Shown here: piece after piece, positions 25,705 to 36,039 of the stretch
Numbering within the stretch: position 1 is the first letter of the stretch
Layout of the letters: every line of letters begins with the position of its first letter
NCBI RefSeq assembly: GCF_001808955.1
Contig: NZ_KV795257.1
Span: 154,962 to 218,961 of the forward strand
Reading direction: 5' to 3'
DNA length: 64,000 nt
Source of the DNA: Rothia sp. HMSC078H08
GTDB lineage: Bacteria; Actinomycetota; Actinomycetes; Actinomycetales; Micrococcaceae
Program-made: the position numbers and the translations under genes
Notes under the pieces: model-generated
Databases searched by the model: none
The model's input: the letters and a program-made list of their open reading frames with translations, nothing else
Told to the model about the DNA's origin: nothing

Positions 25705-28182
25705 TTACGCCTCCGAGGGCTTCGCGCCGGTCAGGCGGTACGCCTTGTACACGCCCGTCACGTTACGGACCACGTTCAGCACGTGCTCCAGCATGAAGCG
25801 GTCACCCAGCTCCAGGGCGAAGCGGTCCACCACGGTACGATCCTCCGAAGTGTGCACGCGTGCATCCAGGATGTTCACGCCCGACTCAGAAATTGCACGA
25901 ATCAGGTCGCTCAGCAGGCCCTTACGGTCCAGCGCCTCCACCTGAATCTGCACACGGTACGTAGCGGTCGGCGAAGACGCCCACTCAACCGTCGTCACGC
26001 GCGGCTCCTCGTCAGCGTTACGCATGTTCGGGCAGTCACGGCGATGCACCGAAATACCGTTGTAACGGGTCACAATGCCGATAATGTCATCCGGCGGGAC
26101 CGGGGTGCAGCAGCGCGCAATCTTCGTCAGCACACCCTCAGCACCCGGCACAATCACGCCGTTATCGCCAATCGCCTTGCGGGTCGACTTCAGCAGCGTC
26201 TCATCAAAGTCGCTGACCTCAACCTCGGGTGCCGGCTCGTCACCGCGGTGCACCTCAACGAGGGTGTCAATGACCTGCTTCGGCGCGATCTCGTGCTCAC
26301 CAATCGCACGGTACAGCGACGCCACATCATTCTTGTGCAGCAGCTGAGCCACCTGAGTCATGATCTCCGGGCTCATCATCTTCTGCAGCGGCAGCTCACT
26401 GTTGCGCATGCTCTTGGTGAGCATCTCGCGGCCGGCGAGCAGCGCCTCCAGGCGGCGTTCCTTCGCGAAGTACTGGCGGATCTTCGTGCGAGCGCGTGAG
26501 GAGCGAACGAACTTCAGCCAGTCCTCACTGGGTCCGGCGTCTTCGTTCTTCGTGGTCATAATCTCCACGGTCGCGCCGGTAGGCAGGACAGTGTGCAGCG
26601 GCACGAGGCGGCCGTTGACCTTCGCGCCAACGGTGCGGTCGCCGACCTCACTGTGGATGGCGTAGGCGAAGTCCACGGGGGTGGAGCCGTTGGGCAGGGC
26701 GATTGCCTCACCGTTGGGGGTGAGTACGACAATTTCGTCGGTGTCGAGGGTGTCAGCGAGCGACTCGTAGAACTTCTCCGACTCCGGGTTGGAGTTCGAA
26801 ATCTCCGCAATAGACTGCAGGATGCCGACGTTCATCATCGCCGAGGTCTGGGTGCCCGGCTCCTTCGGGTCCTTCGCGGGCGCGCCGCCACGAGCCGCGA
26901 CCTTCTCGCCGCGCGACGCCGCCTTATAGCGCCAGTGCGCCGCCACACCGTACTCGGCTTCTTCGTGCATCTTGTAGGTGCGGATCTGAATCTCAAGCGG
27001 CAGGTTGCCCGGACCGTACACGGTCAGGTGTAGCGACTGGTAGTTGTTGTTCTTCGGGTTCTTAATGTAGTCCTTGAAACGGCCCGTCATCGACGGCCAC
27101 AGGGACAGCACGTGGCCGAGCACGGTGTAGCATTCCGCCTCTTCCTCAACCATGATGCGCACGGCAAGGATGTCGTTAATCTCGTCGAAGCTACGGCCCT
27201 TCGTCTTCATCTTCTGATGAATCGAGTAGTAGTGCTTCGGGCGGCCCGTCACGGTCGCGTCGATGCCCACCTCTTTCAGACGCTCCGTAATCTTGGTGCG
27301 CGCCTCATTCAGGAACTTTTCGAGCGCGGGGGTGCGTTCGCCGACCATGCGCACCATTTCGGCGTAAATTTCCGGGCTCATGGCGGCGAAGGACAGGTCC
27401 TCCAGCTCCCACTTGATCGTGTTCAGGCCCAGGCGGTGCGCGAGCGGTGCGTAAATTTTCAGGGTCTCTTCTGCCTTCTTCGCGGCAGAAGCCTGCGGCA
27501 CAAAACGCCAGGTGCGGGCGTTGTGCAGGCGGTCGGCAAGCTTGATGAGCAGCACGCGGATGTCCTTGCTCATGGACAGCACAAGCTTGCGGATTGTCTC
27601 GATGGAGGCGTTCTCGCCGTAGGTCATCTTGTCCAGCTTGGTCACGCCGTCGACCAGGTAGGCGACCTCCTCACCGAACTCTTCGGTGAGCTGCTCCATC
27701 GTGTAGTCGGTGTCTTCCACCGTGTCATGCAGCAGGCCGGCGGCGAGCACGGGGCCGGTCGCGCCCATCTCCGCAAGAATCGCAGTCACGGCGACCGGGT
27801 GGGTGATGTACGGGTCGCCACTCTTACGCTTCTGACCCTCGTGGCAGCGGTTCGCCACCTCGTAGGCACGCTGCAGCACCTGAATGTCCTCATCCGGGTG
27901 GTAGCGGCGCACGGCACGCACGACCGGCGCAATCATCGGGGAGAAACGGATGGTGCCGCCGTGCGAATCGGACGCCTCCATCGTGCTGCTGCGGCTACCG
28001 AAGACGAGGCGGTTCGGCACACGTCCGCCAGCAGCCATGACGCGGTGCGAGCCGCGTTTCTTCTTTGCGTCAGACGAATCAGTTTCAGGCAGAGGAATCG
28101 GGCCAGCGGGCCGAACCGCGGGCTTCTCGGCGGTCCCTGCAGGGTTCTCAGCGTTGGTGTTCACGGCAGGTTCTGCACTCAT
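25705..28182 (-). CDS. rel: Bifunctional (p)ppGpp synthetase/hydrolase (RelA/SpoT family)
   Basis: The product is 825 aa from an ATG with AAGGAG upstream. Domain order is a disordered tail of about 90 aa, the HD hydrolase (RCHEGQKRKSGDPYITHP; HDTVEDTDYT), the synthetase (DINDILAVRIMV; DYIKNPKNNNYQSLH), TGS (LTPNGEAIALPNGSTPVDFAYAIHSEVG, in pieces), a helical/Cys region (CCTPVPPDDIIG; RDCPNM) and C-terminal ACT. Intact motifs in both catalytic domains suggest a single long Rel that both makes and degrades the alarmone. It follows the Sec genes after a terminator. Confidence 0.97.
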   Translation of the reverse strand: MSAEPAVNTNAENPAGTAEKPAVRPAGPIPLPETDSSDAKKKRGSHRVMAAGGRVPNRLVFGSRSSTMEASDSHGGTIRFSPMIAPVVRAVRRYHPDEDIQVLQRAYEVANRCHEGQKRKSGDPYITHPVAVTAILAEMGATGPVLAAGLLHDTVEDTDYTMEQLTEEFGEEVAYLVDGVTKLDKMTYGENASIETIRKLVLSMSKDIRVLLIKLADRLHNARTWRFVPQASAAKKAEETLKIYAPLAHRLGLNTIKWELEDLSFAAMSPEIYAEMVRMVGERTPALEKFLNEARTKITERLKEVGIDATVTGRPKHYYSIHQKMKTKGRSFDEINDILAVRIMVEEEAECYTVLGHVLSLWPSMTGRFKDYIKNPKNNNYQSLHLTVYGPGNLPLEIQIRTYKMHEEAEYGVAAHWRYKAASRGEKVAARGGAPAKDPKEPGTQTSAMMNVGILQSIAEISNSNPESEKFYESLADTLDTDEIVVLTPNGEAIALPNGSTPVDFAYAIHSEVGDRTVGAKVNGRLVPLHTVLPTGATVEIMTTKNEDAGPSEDWLKFVRSSRARTKIRQYFAKERRLEALLAGREMLTKSMRNSELPLQKMMSPEIMTQVAQLLHKNDVASLYRAIGEHEIAPKQVIDTLVEVHRGDEPAPEVEVSDFDETLLKSTRKAIGDNGVIVPGAEGVLTKIARCCTPVPPDDIIGIVTRYNGISVHRRDCPNMRNADEEPRVTTVEWASSPTATYRVQIQVEALDRKGLLSDLIRAISESGVNILDARVHTSEDRTVVDRFALELGDRFMLEHVLNVVRNVTGVYKAYRLTGAKPSEA

Positions 28183-28392
28183 TCCAGGCTCCTTCGGACT
28201 CAAGATAATCAGCCGCACACTCAGGTTCCTCATCGTTGAGGGCTATACCGGCCAAACCAGCCATCAGCAGGCTCAAACGCGAGCGCACAGTATCTTCACT
28301 TCTTATCCTACCCAGCGGTCTGGAACGCGCCAAACTATGCGACGTTTTAACACACCAGAGCGCGTTGTTTAGGAAATAATCGGGCACGCTAA

Positions 28393-28426
28393 AGGGGAGC
28401 CGACACCTTTCGGTATCGACTCCCCT
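28393..28426 (-). terminator. Terminator after secF
   Basis: AGGGGAG (28393-28399) pairs with CTCCCCT (28420-28426), with CGA/TCG and ACC/GGT pairs inside. On the minus strand TTTAGCG follows. It lies about 40 bases after the secF stop. Confidence 0.8.
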
Positions 28427-28463
28427 ATCGTTAGTAACGCCAGTAGCGCTGGCGGAACGTTGG

Positions 28464-29672
28464 CTAACCGTTCAGGTTCACGCGGTGAATCTCAATGGTT
28501 GCACGTGCCGGCTTCTTAGCGGGCTTCTCGGTTGCCTTCTCGGCTGCGTTGTCCGCATCGGTCGCCTTGTCAGCAGATTCCTCAGACTTTGCGGACTTCT
28601 CAGACTTCGCAGCCTTCTCAGCCTCGGCGGGTTCCTCCGAAGAGTCGCCCTCAGCCTCGTCAGCATCCTCAGCGTCCTTGAAGCTGCCGCTCTCCACCTT
28701 CGCGGTGTGCTCACGAATCTGGGGCTCACCCAAACGCAGCGAAGCATACAGCGGAGCAGACACGAACAGCGTACCGAACATGCCCACCAGAATACCCACG
28801 AACAGCGACAGGGACAGGTCCTGCAGAGTACCCGCACCCAGGATGAACGCACCAATGAACAGAATCGCGCCCACCGGCAGAACACCCACAATAGCGGTGT
28901 TAATCGAACGGACCAGGGTCTGGTTCACCGCCAGGTTAATCTGCTCGGCAAAGGTCGTGTCGCGGCGTTCCAGCACATCCTCGGTATTCTCGCGGATCTT
29001 ATCGAACACCACCACCGAGTCGTACAGCGAGTAGCTCAGAATCGTCAAGAAACCAATAATTGCACTCGGAGTAATCTCGAAGCCGAACGCGGCGTACAGG
29101 CCAACCGTCACCACCACGGTGAAGAACAGACCCGCAATAGACGCCAACGACATCTTCCAGGTACGGAAGTAGAACGCCATACCAATCAGCGCAAGCACCA
29201 CAAACGCGACCAGACCCCAGAACGCCTGACGGGTCACATCCGCACCCCAGGTCGGGCCCACAAACGAAGAGGTCACGTCATTCTCAGAGACGCCGTAACC
29301 CTCCTGCAGAGCCGCCTTCACCTGCAAAGTCTCATCATCGCTGAGCTTGCTCATCTGGGCACGAATCGTACCCGGCGCAATATTGGTCACGCGAACATCC
29401 GAAGCGTCCTTCGCCTTCTCGTGAATAATGCGCTCACCCGTAGCAGTATCAACGTGCGCGGTCTTCGAGACCACGAACTCCGAACCACCACGGAAATCAA
29501 TACCCAGGTTGAAGCCGCCACCAACAGCCGGAATCAGAACCGAAACCGCCATCAGCACAGCCGCAAGCAGCAGCCACAGGCGGCGCTTACCCACGAAGGG
29601 GTACGAGCGGGCACCCGAATGCAGGTCATTACCGAAGCGGGCAAAAGCATTAGGTTTCACATCGGTAGCCAT
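28464..29672 (-). CDS. secF: Protein translocase subunit SecF
   Basis: The product is 402 aa and acts with SecD at the membrane to drive late steps of Sec export using the proton gradient. Six membrane segments are expected. FNLGIDFRGGSEF marks the first periplasmic-type domain, and LSYSLYDSVVVFDKIRENTE the conserved transmembrane core. The last 95 or so residues form an acidic, then Lys/Ala-rich tail (EAEKAAKSEKSAKSEES) absent from short SecF proteins. It starts two bases after secD. Confidence 0.97.
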   Translation of the reverse strand: MATDVKPNAFARFGNDLHSGARSYPFVGKRRLWLLLAAVLMAVSVLIPAVGGGFNLGIDFRGGSEFVVSKTAHVDTATGERIIHEKAKDASDVRVTNIAPGTIRAQMSKLSDDETLQVKAALQEGYGVSENDVTSSFVGPTWGADVTRQAFWGLVAFVVLALIGMAFYFRTWKMSLASIAGLFFTVVVTVGLYAAFGFEITPSAIIGFLTILSYSLYDSVVVFDKIRENTEDVLERRDTTFAEQINLAVNQTLVRSINTAIVGVLPVGAILFIGAFILGAGTLQDLSLSLFVGILVGMFGTLFVSAPLYASLRLGEPQIREHTAKVESGSFKDAEDADEAEGDSSEEPAEAEKAAKSEKSAKSEESADKATDADNAAEKATEKPAKKPARATIEIHRVNLNG

Positions 29673-29674
29673 GC

Positions 29675-31366
29675 TTAGCTCTCCTTCTTCTCATCAGAAG
29701 CAGACTCGTCAGCCTCAGCGGCAGCACGCTCTGCACGGCGACGCTCAGCGATGCTCAGCTGCTTCTCCTCCGGGGTGCGGAGGCGACCGGCACCACGGTA
29801 CAGCGGCGTAGCGCCCAGCGACTCAGGCGACAAGCCCGAGTGGCGGTGACCCTCACCGAAGTAGCGGGTATTTGCCAGCAGAGTCAGCATCGGGTGGGTG
29901 AACAGGTACACGACCACAAGGTCAGCAATCGCAGTCAAACCAAGGGTGAACGCGAAGCCCTTCACCGAACCAACCGACACCACGTACAGCACCACAGCAG
30001 CCAGCAGGTTCACAGCCTTCGACGCCAGGATAGTGCGGGATGCACGCTGCCAACCATGATTCACCGCCGACGGGATCGTGCGGCCCGCACGGATCTCATC
30101 ACGGATACGCTCAAAGTAGACGATGAACGAGTCAGCCGTAGCACCAATCGCCACAATCAGACCCGCCACACCAGCCAGGGACAGGCGGTAGTTCAACGCC
30201 CAACCCAGCAGCGCAATCGCCTCATACGAAATGATGCCAGCCACAACCAGCGACATCATCGTGACAAAGCCCAACAGACGGTACTGGAACAGCGAGTACA
30301 CAAACACCAGCAGCAGACCAATCAGACCGGTCAGCAGACCCACACGCAGCTGCTCCGAACCCAGGGTCGCAGAAATCTGCTGCTCCGACTGGATCGTGAA
30401 GCTAATCGGCAGGGCACCGTACTTGAGCTGATCGGCGAGAGCCTTCGCCTCCTGCTCAGTGAAGTTACCGGTAATCTGCGGCTTACCATCAGAAATCACA
30501 GCCTGCGACACCGGGGAAGACAGCACCTTGCCGTCCAGCAGAATCGCGAAGCGGGCACGCGGATCATTTGCGTTCTGTGCACGAATCGCGTTCAGGCGAG
30601 AAGTAATGTTCTGGAACTTCTCACGAGCAGCATCGTTGAACTGAATGTTCACAGCCCAACGGCCCGTAGTCACGCCCTGGCCGCTCGTCTCCTGCGAGTG
30701 GCTCGCGGTAGAAATATCGCTACCGCTCAGCTCCACAGGACCCAGAATGTACTTCTCCTGACCGTCAGTGGAACACGCCACCATCGGCTTAGTCGGATCA
30801 GCACTATCGGCGTCCTCATTGCGTGCCGCGGTGCAGTCCTTCGCCTCATACTGCTTGTACAGGTCAGCAGTAATCCAGTTACGGTCCGAACCATCAGTCG
30901 GCTCCGCAGAGGGCTTGGGCAGCTTATCGTCCGCAGTGCGGGCATCCTCAGCCACCGCAGTACCGGCACCAGAGACCAGCACCGGGCGGAACGTCATATT
31001 TGCAGACGCCTGAATCAGCTGACGAGTCTCAGCGCTAATCGTTCCGGGAACCGAAACAACCACGTTATTACCCGAGCCGAAAGAGGTGGTAACCTCCGCC
31101 TCCGAAACGCCGGCACCATCAACGCGCTGACGAATAATCTCAACCGCCTGGTTCAACTGCTCCTGGGAGACGTTCTCATCCGAAGAGCCATTGACCTTCG
31201 GAGAAAGAATCATCTGAGTACCACCCGAAAGGTCCAGGGCGAGCTTCGGTGCCCAAGAACCTCCCGCGTAGGTGGTGCCGAAAATACCGGCAGCCATAAC
31301 AACCATGAGCAGGACCATCGAGAGGAGCGCCCCTCGCGCGGCTGCAAGCGGTGAACGCTTAGCCAT
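29675..31366 (-). CDS. secD: Protein translocase subunit SecD
   Basis: The product is 563 aa. The N-terminal membrane helix is followed by the large P1 domain (LALDLSGGTQMIL; QRVDGAGVSEAEV) and a five-helix C-terminal part with GATADSFIVYFERIRDEIR. A Ser/Asp-rich insertion around 150-200 includes a Cys pair (DCTAARNED, VACSTDGQ). The C-terminus (SIAERRRAERAAAEADESASDEK) is charged. It is encoded together with secF and after yajC. Confidence 0.97.
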   Translation of the reverse strand: MAKRSPLAAARGALLSMVLLMVVMAAGIFGTTYAGGSWAPKLALDLSGGTQMILSPKVNGSSDENVSQEQLNQAVEIIRQRVDGAGVSEAEVTTSFGSGNNVVVSVPGTISAETRQLIQASANMTFRPVLVSGAGTAVAEDARTADDKLPKPSAEPTDGSDRNWITADLYKQYEAKDCTAARNEDADSADPTKPMVACSTDGQEKYILGPVELSGSDISTASHSQETSGQGVTTGRWAVNIQFNDAAREKFQNITSRLNAIRAQNANDPRARFAILLDGKVLSSPVSQAVISDGKPQITGNFTEQEAKALADQLKYGALPISFTIQSEQQISATLGSEQLRVGLLTGLIGLLLVFVYSLFQYRLLGFVTMMSLVVAGIISYEAIALLGWALNYRLSLAGVAGLIVAIGATADSFIVYFERIRDEIRAGRTIPSAVNHGWQRASRTILASKAVNLLAAVVLYVVSVGSVKGFAFTLGLTAIADLVVVYLFTHPMLTLLANTRYFGEGHRHSGLSPESLGATPLYRGAGRLRTPEEKQLSIAERRRAERAAAEADESASDEKKES

Positions 31367-31465
31367 AATGTTCCTTCTTCGTGTGAATAGTATTGAGTGT
31401 TCTACAGATTCCGTAACGCGAAAACCCGACGCCGCTCACTGGGCGCCGGGCTCATACGCGCTGAA

Positions 31466-31837
31466 TTACTTAGCAGTATCAGAAGAGGTATCGGAAGCGG
31501 GAGCTTCGGATGCGGTAGCCTCGTACACGTCCTCGGTCAGGGGCGCTGCGGGGGCTTCATCCTCAACAAGGTTCAGGATCGCGTTCATGGACGCAGTAAT
31601 CACAACGCCCTCTGCAATCTGAAGCTGCAGCTTGTTGTTCTCAAAGTCAGTGCTGACAACGGTGCCGTAGACGCCGGAAGCAGTCATCACCTGATCACCG
31701 GGGACGAGCGCACGTCGCATTGCCTGCAGCGCCTCAAGCTGCTTCTGCTGGTTCTTCTTAGCGGAAGTAAAAATCCAAAAAATTGCAGCAAAGAAGACAA
31801 TCGTCATGATGACGTTGATGAGGAAGTTAAGATCCAT
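31466..31837 (-). CDS. yajC: Preprotein translocase subunit YajC
   Basis: The product is 123 aa from ATG 31837; a longer frame to 31942 lacks family similarity. One membrane helix (FLINVIMTIVFFAAIFWIF) is followed by the conserved KKNQQKQLEALQAMRRALVPGD and the SH3-like GDQVMTASGVYGTVVS. The C-terminus is acidic. YajC associates with SecDF. It heads the yajC-secD-secF run, with a ruvB terminator upstream that suggests its own promoter within 31838-32130; I see no firm -10/-35 pair. Confidence 0.93.
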   Translation of the reverse strand: MDLNFLINVIMTIVFFAAIFWIFTSAKKNQQKQLEALQAMRRALVPGDQVMTASGVYGTVVSTDFENNKLQLQIAEGVVITASMNAILNLVEDEAPAAPLTEDVYEATASEAPASDTSSDTAK

Positions 31838-32135
31838 GGTCTCACTTTCACATCCGCACCCGTGCCGCTCACCGCGAGGGTTGAGCGTACCAGAAGGTGT
31901 GGAATCGTAGATACAGTACGTATCCATCCTACGCGAGAGCATGAGCTTTAGCGCCCCGAACCAGCGTTTTTGTGAGGTTAACCTGAGTTTTGGACTCTCT
32001 CGGCGTAATTTTATGTCGCTGACAGAGCCGGGCAGAGCTCGGCAGAGCCCGCTGGAGCCTGCAGAACCGGTAGAAGAGCTGCCGCCCCTGCAGAAGAGCT
32101 ACCGTGCCTGTAGAAAAGCTGCCGGGGTACAGAGA

Positions 32136-32167
32136 AGCCCGCAGGAGGCGGATACCTCCCACGGGCT
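32136..32167 (-). terminator. Terminator after ruvB
   Basis: AGCCCG (32136-32141) pairs with CGGGCT (32162-32167), with AGGAGG/CCTCC inside. On the minus strand TCTCTG follows. To its left, 32030-32130 holds degenerate GCAGAAGAGCTGCCG-like repeats of unknown role. Confidence 0.6.
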
Positions 32168-32211
32168 ACTACAGTGTTATCAGCTGGTCCGGGGCTAAAG
32201 CTGATACGGGG

Positions 32212-33315
32212 CTAGAGCTGAATCTCCGGGGCCTCCAAGCCGAGGTGCTCCCACGCCGCGGGCAGAGCCACACGACCGCGCGGGGTACGACCGATCAGGC
32301 CCTCACGCACCAGGTACGGTTCGGCAACCGTCTCCACGGTCTCCGTCTCTTCACCCACCGCAATGGCGAGGGTGGACAGACCCACCGGGCCGCCGCCGAA
32401 TTTGTGAATCAGCGCCTCCAACACGGCGCGGTCCAGGCGGTCCAGGCCGCGCGAATCCACCTCGTACATGTCCAGCGCGGTTGCGGCATCGGTCGCGTTA
32501 ATGCGGTCCACGCCGTTCACCAGCGCCCAGTCACGCACACGGCGCAGCAGGCGGTTCGCAATACGCGGCGTACCGCGGGAACGACCGGCAATCTCGGTGA
32601 AGCCCTCGGAGGTAATCTGCATGTCCATCAGACCCGCACTGCGGCGCAGCACCAGCTCAAGCTCCTCCACCGAATAGAACTCCAGGTGACCGGTAAAACC
32701 GAAGCGGTCACGCAGAGGACCGGGCAGCAGGCCCGCACGGGTCGTCGCACCCACCAGAGTGAACTGCGGCAGCTCCAGCGGAATGGAGGTCGCACCCGCA
32801 CCCTTACCGACCACAATGTCCACACGGAAATCTTCCATCGCCATGTAGAGCATTTCCTCAGCCGGGCGGCTCATACGGTGGATCTCATCCAGGAACAACA
32901 CCTCACCGGGGGTCAGCGAAGACAGAATCGCCGCCAAATCACCCGAATGCTGAATCGCCGGGCCGGAGGTGATGCGCAGCGGCGCCTCCATCTCTGCCGC
33001 AATAATCATCGCGAGAGTGGTCTTACCCAGACCGGGAGGGCCAGACAGCAGCACATGGTCGGCGCTACGGCCACGCATCTTCGAAGCCTCCAGCACCAGA
33101 GACAGCTGCTGACGCACACGGCGCTGACCCACAAAGTCGTCCAGGGACTTAGGGCGCAGTGCCGCCTCAATCATCTTCTCTTCAGGCTCTTCTTCCATAG
33201 CCACCAGGCGCTGGGCGGGAGCTGAAGACACCTGAGTGCCGGGCACCTGACCGGGAAAATACCCGCCGGAAACCAGGGATGCCGCGGGCTGCGGCTCATA
33301 GGGATTCTGGCTCAT
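32212..33315 (-). CDS. ruvB: Holliday junction branch migration helicase RuvB
   Basis: The product is 367 aa. It has an AAA+ module with Walker [12 protein letters not shown], Walker [10 protein letters not shown] and sensor [19 protein letters not shown] (in pieces), then the winged-helix domain ([23 protein letters not shown], in pieces; [16 protein letters not shown]). It forms the hexameric motor with RuvA. A disordered N-terminal 45 aa precedes the core. It follows ruvA after 54 bases. Confidence 0.98.
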   Translation of the reverse strand: MSQNPYEPQPAASLVSGGYFPGQVPGTQVSSAPAQRLVAMEEEPEEKMIEAALRPKSLDDFVGQRRVRQQLSLVLEASKMRGRSADHVLLSGPPGLGKTTLAMIIAAEMEAPLRITSGPAIQHSGDLAAILSSLTPGEVLFLDEIHRMSRPAEEMLYMAMEDFRVDIVVGKGAGATSIPLELPQFTLVGATTRAGLLPGPLRDRFGFTGHLEFYSVEELELVLRRSAGLMDMQITSEGFTEIAGRSRGTPRIANRLLRRVRDWALVNGVDRINATDAATALDMYEVDSRGLDRLDRAVLEALIHKFGGGPVGLSTLAIAVGEETETVETVAEPYLVREGLIGRTPRGRVALPAAWEHLGLEAPEIQL

Positions 33316-33369
33316 AGAATTCTTCTTTCACAAAAGTTTGAGTGGGATACGTCGAACAGGGCGCGCCGC

Positions 33370-33990
33370 TTAGTGGCGGCCCACCGTGTTCTGAGTACCC
33401 AAGGATGCGAGCACACCGCGCAGAGCCACACCCACCGGCTCAGTCTCTGCGGCAGGGTTGTGCTGCACGTAAGCGTCAATAGCGGCGGAAGCGTCCTTCT
33501 CGCTCCAGCCCAAAGAGGTGAGAGCGTCAAGCACCTGCGGCTTCCAGACAATGCCCTGGCTCAGCGGCAGCTCATCGGTCTGGCCATCGCTCAGAATCAG
33601 CTTGCCGGCAAGCTCCAGTACAATACGGCGGGCACCCTTCGGGCCGATACCGGGAACCTTCGTGAACGCCTTATCATCGCCGGTCGCCACGGCGCGCTCC
33701 ACCTCAGCGGCAGTGTGAACACTCAACACCGCCAGGGCAATACGCGGACCAATACCGGAAACCGAAAGCATCATATCGAACACTTCACGCTCGGCAGGCT
33801 CCGAAAAACCGTACAGAGTCATCGACTCTTCACGCACAATCATGGTGGTCAGCACGGTAGCTTCCTCACCGGTGCGCAACTTGGAGAGAGTACGCGCGGT
33901 AGCGTACACGAGCATGCCGAAACCGTTCACGTTAATCACCGCATGATCAAGGCCCACCTGAGCCACACGACCGGTCAGGGATGCAATCAT
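33370..33990 (-). CDS. ruvA: Holliday junction DNA helicase subunit RuvA
   Basis: The product is 206 aa from ATG 33990 (AAGGTGGAGAG upstream); the longer open frame to 34089 is not family-like. The OB domain comes first (MIASLTGRVAQVG). Tandem helix-hairpin-helix motifs (LSVSGIGPRIALAVL; KVPGIGPKGARRIVLEL) and the mobile C-terminal domain III follow (LTSLGWSEKDASAAIDA). It tetramerises on four-way junctions and loads RuvB. Confidence 0.97.
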   Translation of the reverse strand: MIASLTGRVAQVGLDHAVINVNGFGMLVYATARTLSKLRTGEEATVLTTMIVREESMTLYGFSEPAEREVFDMMLSVSGIGPRIALAVLSVHTAAEVERAVATGDDKAFTKVPGIGPKGARRIVLELAGKLILSDGQTDELPLSQGIVWKPQVLDALTSLGWSEKDASAAIDAYVQHNPAAETEPVGVALRGVLASLGTQNTVGRH

Positions 33991-34221
33991 TTCTCTCCAC
34001 CTTTCAACACCGCGCCCAGGAATGAGGCTCGCGGCAGTGTGAGGGCACCGGAAACTCCGGCACCCACAGAACGCTCTCCCCCAGTTCAACGGGGAGACAC
34101 TACAAGTATATTAGAATATTTCTTCTGAAATCAAGCATATATTCGAACTTCTTAGCGAATACATGCGAGCCAGCAGGAGGCGGCACATAAGCCCACAAAG
34201 GCACCTCTAGCGGTGGCACCT

Positions 34222-34911
34222 CTAGCGGCGAGCGCGCGCCTCCGCCTCCATCCAGGCACGCTGCGCCGGAGTCAACGCCCCGCCACGGCGAGCCTGCGCC
34301 GGGCGTGAACCCTGGTGAGTCTGCGTCTGGGCCGCCATGTTGATACCCGAACCGATGCCGCCGCCACGCCAGCCGTGACAGATCGCAATCGCCAGGGCAT
34401 CAGCAGCATCGGCGGGCTTCGGCATGGAATCCAGCCCCAAAATGCGGGTCACCATACGACCCACCGACGCCTTATCGGCGCGGCCGCTACCGGTCACCGC
34501 CGCCTTCACCTCCGAAGGGGTATGGAAGAACACCGGCACGCCGCGCATCGCCGCAGCAGAAATCACCGCGCCCGAAGCGTGCGCCGTACCAATCACCGTG
34601 TTCACCTGCTCCTGAGCGAAGATACGCTCAATCGCCAGGGCATCCGGCTTGTAGGTGTCGAGCCAGTGGGAGGCGGCGTTGAAAATCCAGAGAATACGCT
34701 GGTCCAGGGACTCCGCCGGGATTGTGCCGGCAACACCCACGTTCACGAAGTGCGCCTTACGGTCGGCGGTCATATCGAGCATGGAGAAGCCGCAGCGGGT
34801 CAGACCCGGGTCAACACCCATGATGCGGGTTGCACCCGGCACACGCTCCACGGCGGCGGCAGTACGGTTCTCGCGCATGCTATCGCGTGCGGCAGGTTGA
34901 GCGGCGGCCAT
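34222..34911 (-). CDS. ruvC: Holliday junction resolvase RuvC
   Basis: The product is 229 aa. The four acidic catalytic positions are readable: [10 protein letters not shown] (Asp), AIERIFA (Glu) and the pair in [15 protein letters not shown] (Asp, Asp). It nicks Holliday junctions symmetrically. An N-terminal extension of about 30 aa ([16 protein letters not shown]) and a tail of about 45 aa ([18 protein letters not shown]) flank the core. The start is ambiguous: ATG codons at 34914 and 34911 both follow AAAGGGGAG, and TTG at 34929 is also in frame. ruvC-ruvA-ruvB order is conserved. Confidence 0.95.
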   Translation of the reverse strand: MAAAQPAARDSMRENRTAAAVERVPGATRIMGVDPGLTRCGFSMLDMTADRKAHFVNVGVAGTIPAESLDQRILWIFNAASHWLDTYKPDALAIERIFAQEQVNTVIGTAHASGAVISAAAMRGVPVFFHTPSEVKAAVTGSGRADKASVGRMVTRILGLDSMPKPADAADALAIAICHGWRGGGIGSGINMAAQTQTHQGSRPAQARRGGALTPAQRAWMEAEARARR

Positions 34912-35047
34912 CATCTCCCCTTTCGACAAACTCCCTATAGAATCTCTAGATTCTAGCCCTTCAGAATCCTAGCACCCGGCACCGGGGCGTGCCACGAGCG
35001 CGGTCACCACAAGCGCAGTCACCGCACGTGAACATCCCCAAGACGCT

Positions 35048-35106
35048 AAGAAGCCACTCCCCCAACCAGCCACCCTACGGCGGCTCGGTTAAAGGAGCGG
35101 CTTCTT
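35048..35106 (-). terminator. Terminator after yebC
   Basis: AAGAAGCC.CTCC (35048-35060) pairs with GGAG.GGCTTCTT (35094-35106), with further pairs AACC..GGTT inside. It lies about 40 bases after the stop. Its outer arm resembles the AGAAGCCAC arms at 24006 and 25656. Confidence 0.7.
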
Positions 35107-35148
35107 CAAGCATCAGATATCAGAACCTGAGTGATTACTCAGCTGTGA

Positions 35149-35907
35149 TTACTCAGCTTCCAGCTCTGCCATGACCTCAGCAGAAACGTTAGCGTTCGAG
35201 TAGACGTTCTGAACGTCGTCGAGCTCTTCAATAGCGTCTGCCAGCTTCATGAACTTCTTAGCACCCTCAGCGTCCAGGTCAACCTGCATGGTCGGGCGGA
35301 AGACCGGGTCATCGTTGTTGTACTCCAGGCCAGCCTCGTCCAGTGCCTTACGGATTTCGGGCAGGTCGGTCGCTGCGGAAACAACGGTGAAGATATCGCC
35401 CTCGTCCAGAACCTCTTCGGCACCTGCATCCAGAACAGCCATCAGAACGTCGTCCTCGGTCAGACCGTCAGTCTTGGTGACCTCAGCAACGCCCTTACGC
35501 TCGAACAGGAACGCAACCGAACCCTGGTCAGCCATGGTGCCGCCGTTACGGGTCACAGCCAGGCGAACCTCAGACGCTGCACGGTTACGGTTATCGGTCA
35601 GACACTCAATGTACAGAGCGGTACCCTGCGGGCCGCGTGCTTCGTACATGATTTCGGTGTAGTCAATGGTCTCACCTGTCAGGCCAGCACCACGCTTGAT
35701 TGCGCGGTCAATGTTGTCGTTAGGAACGGAGTTCTTCTTCGCCTTCGACACAGCCAGGTCAAGAGCGGGGTTACCAGCAATATCAGCGCCGCCCATACGT
35801 GCTGCAACTTCAATTGCCTTAATGAACTTCGCGAAAGCCTTCGCGCGCTTAGCGTCGATAGCAGCCTTCTTGTGCTTAGTAGTCGCCCATTTAGAGTGAC
35901 CGGACAT
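35149..35907 (-). CDS. YebC/PmpR family protein (TACO1-like translation or transcription factor)
   Basis: The product is 252 aa, a normal length. It starts [21 protein letters not shown], in pieces, and has [32 protein letters not shown] (in pieces), [11 protein letters not shown] and the C-terminal [11 protein letters not shown]. Members were described as DNA-binding regulators and more recently as factors that relieve ribosome stalling. The position just upstream of ruvC is typical in many bacteria. Confidence 0.95.
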   Translation of the reverse strand: MSGHSKWATTKHKKAAIDAKRAKAFAKFIKAIEVAARMGGADIAGNPALDLAVSKAKKNSVPNDNIDRAIKRGAGLTGETIDYTEIMYEARGPQGTALYIECLTDNRNRAASEVRLAVTRNGGTMADQGSVAFLFERKGVAEVTKTDGLTEDDVLMAVLDAGAEEVLDEGDIFTVVSAATDLPEIRKALDEAGLEYNNDDPVFRPTMQVDLDAEGAKKFMKLADAIEELDDVQNVYSNANVSAEVMAELEAE

Positions 35908-36039
35908 TCGTATCTCCCTTAGTCAAAACCTCTGTGCGGACACGGCGAAACGTCCCACGCACCGTACTGTACTCACATAACTATACCGTAGCGGAGGCGC
36001 ACACCACCTCAGAAAGTGCACGCCACCGCCAGGAATAGG

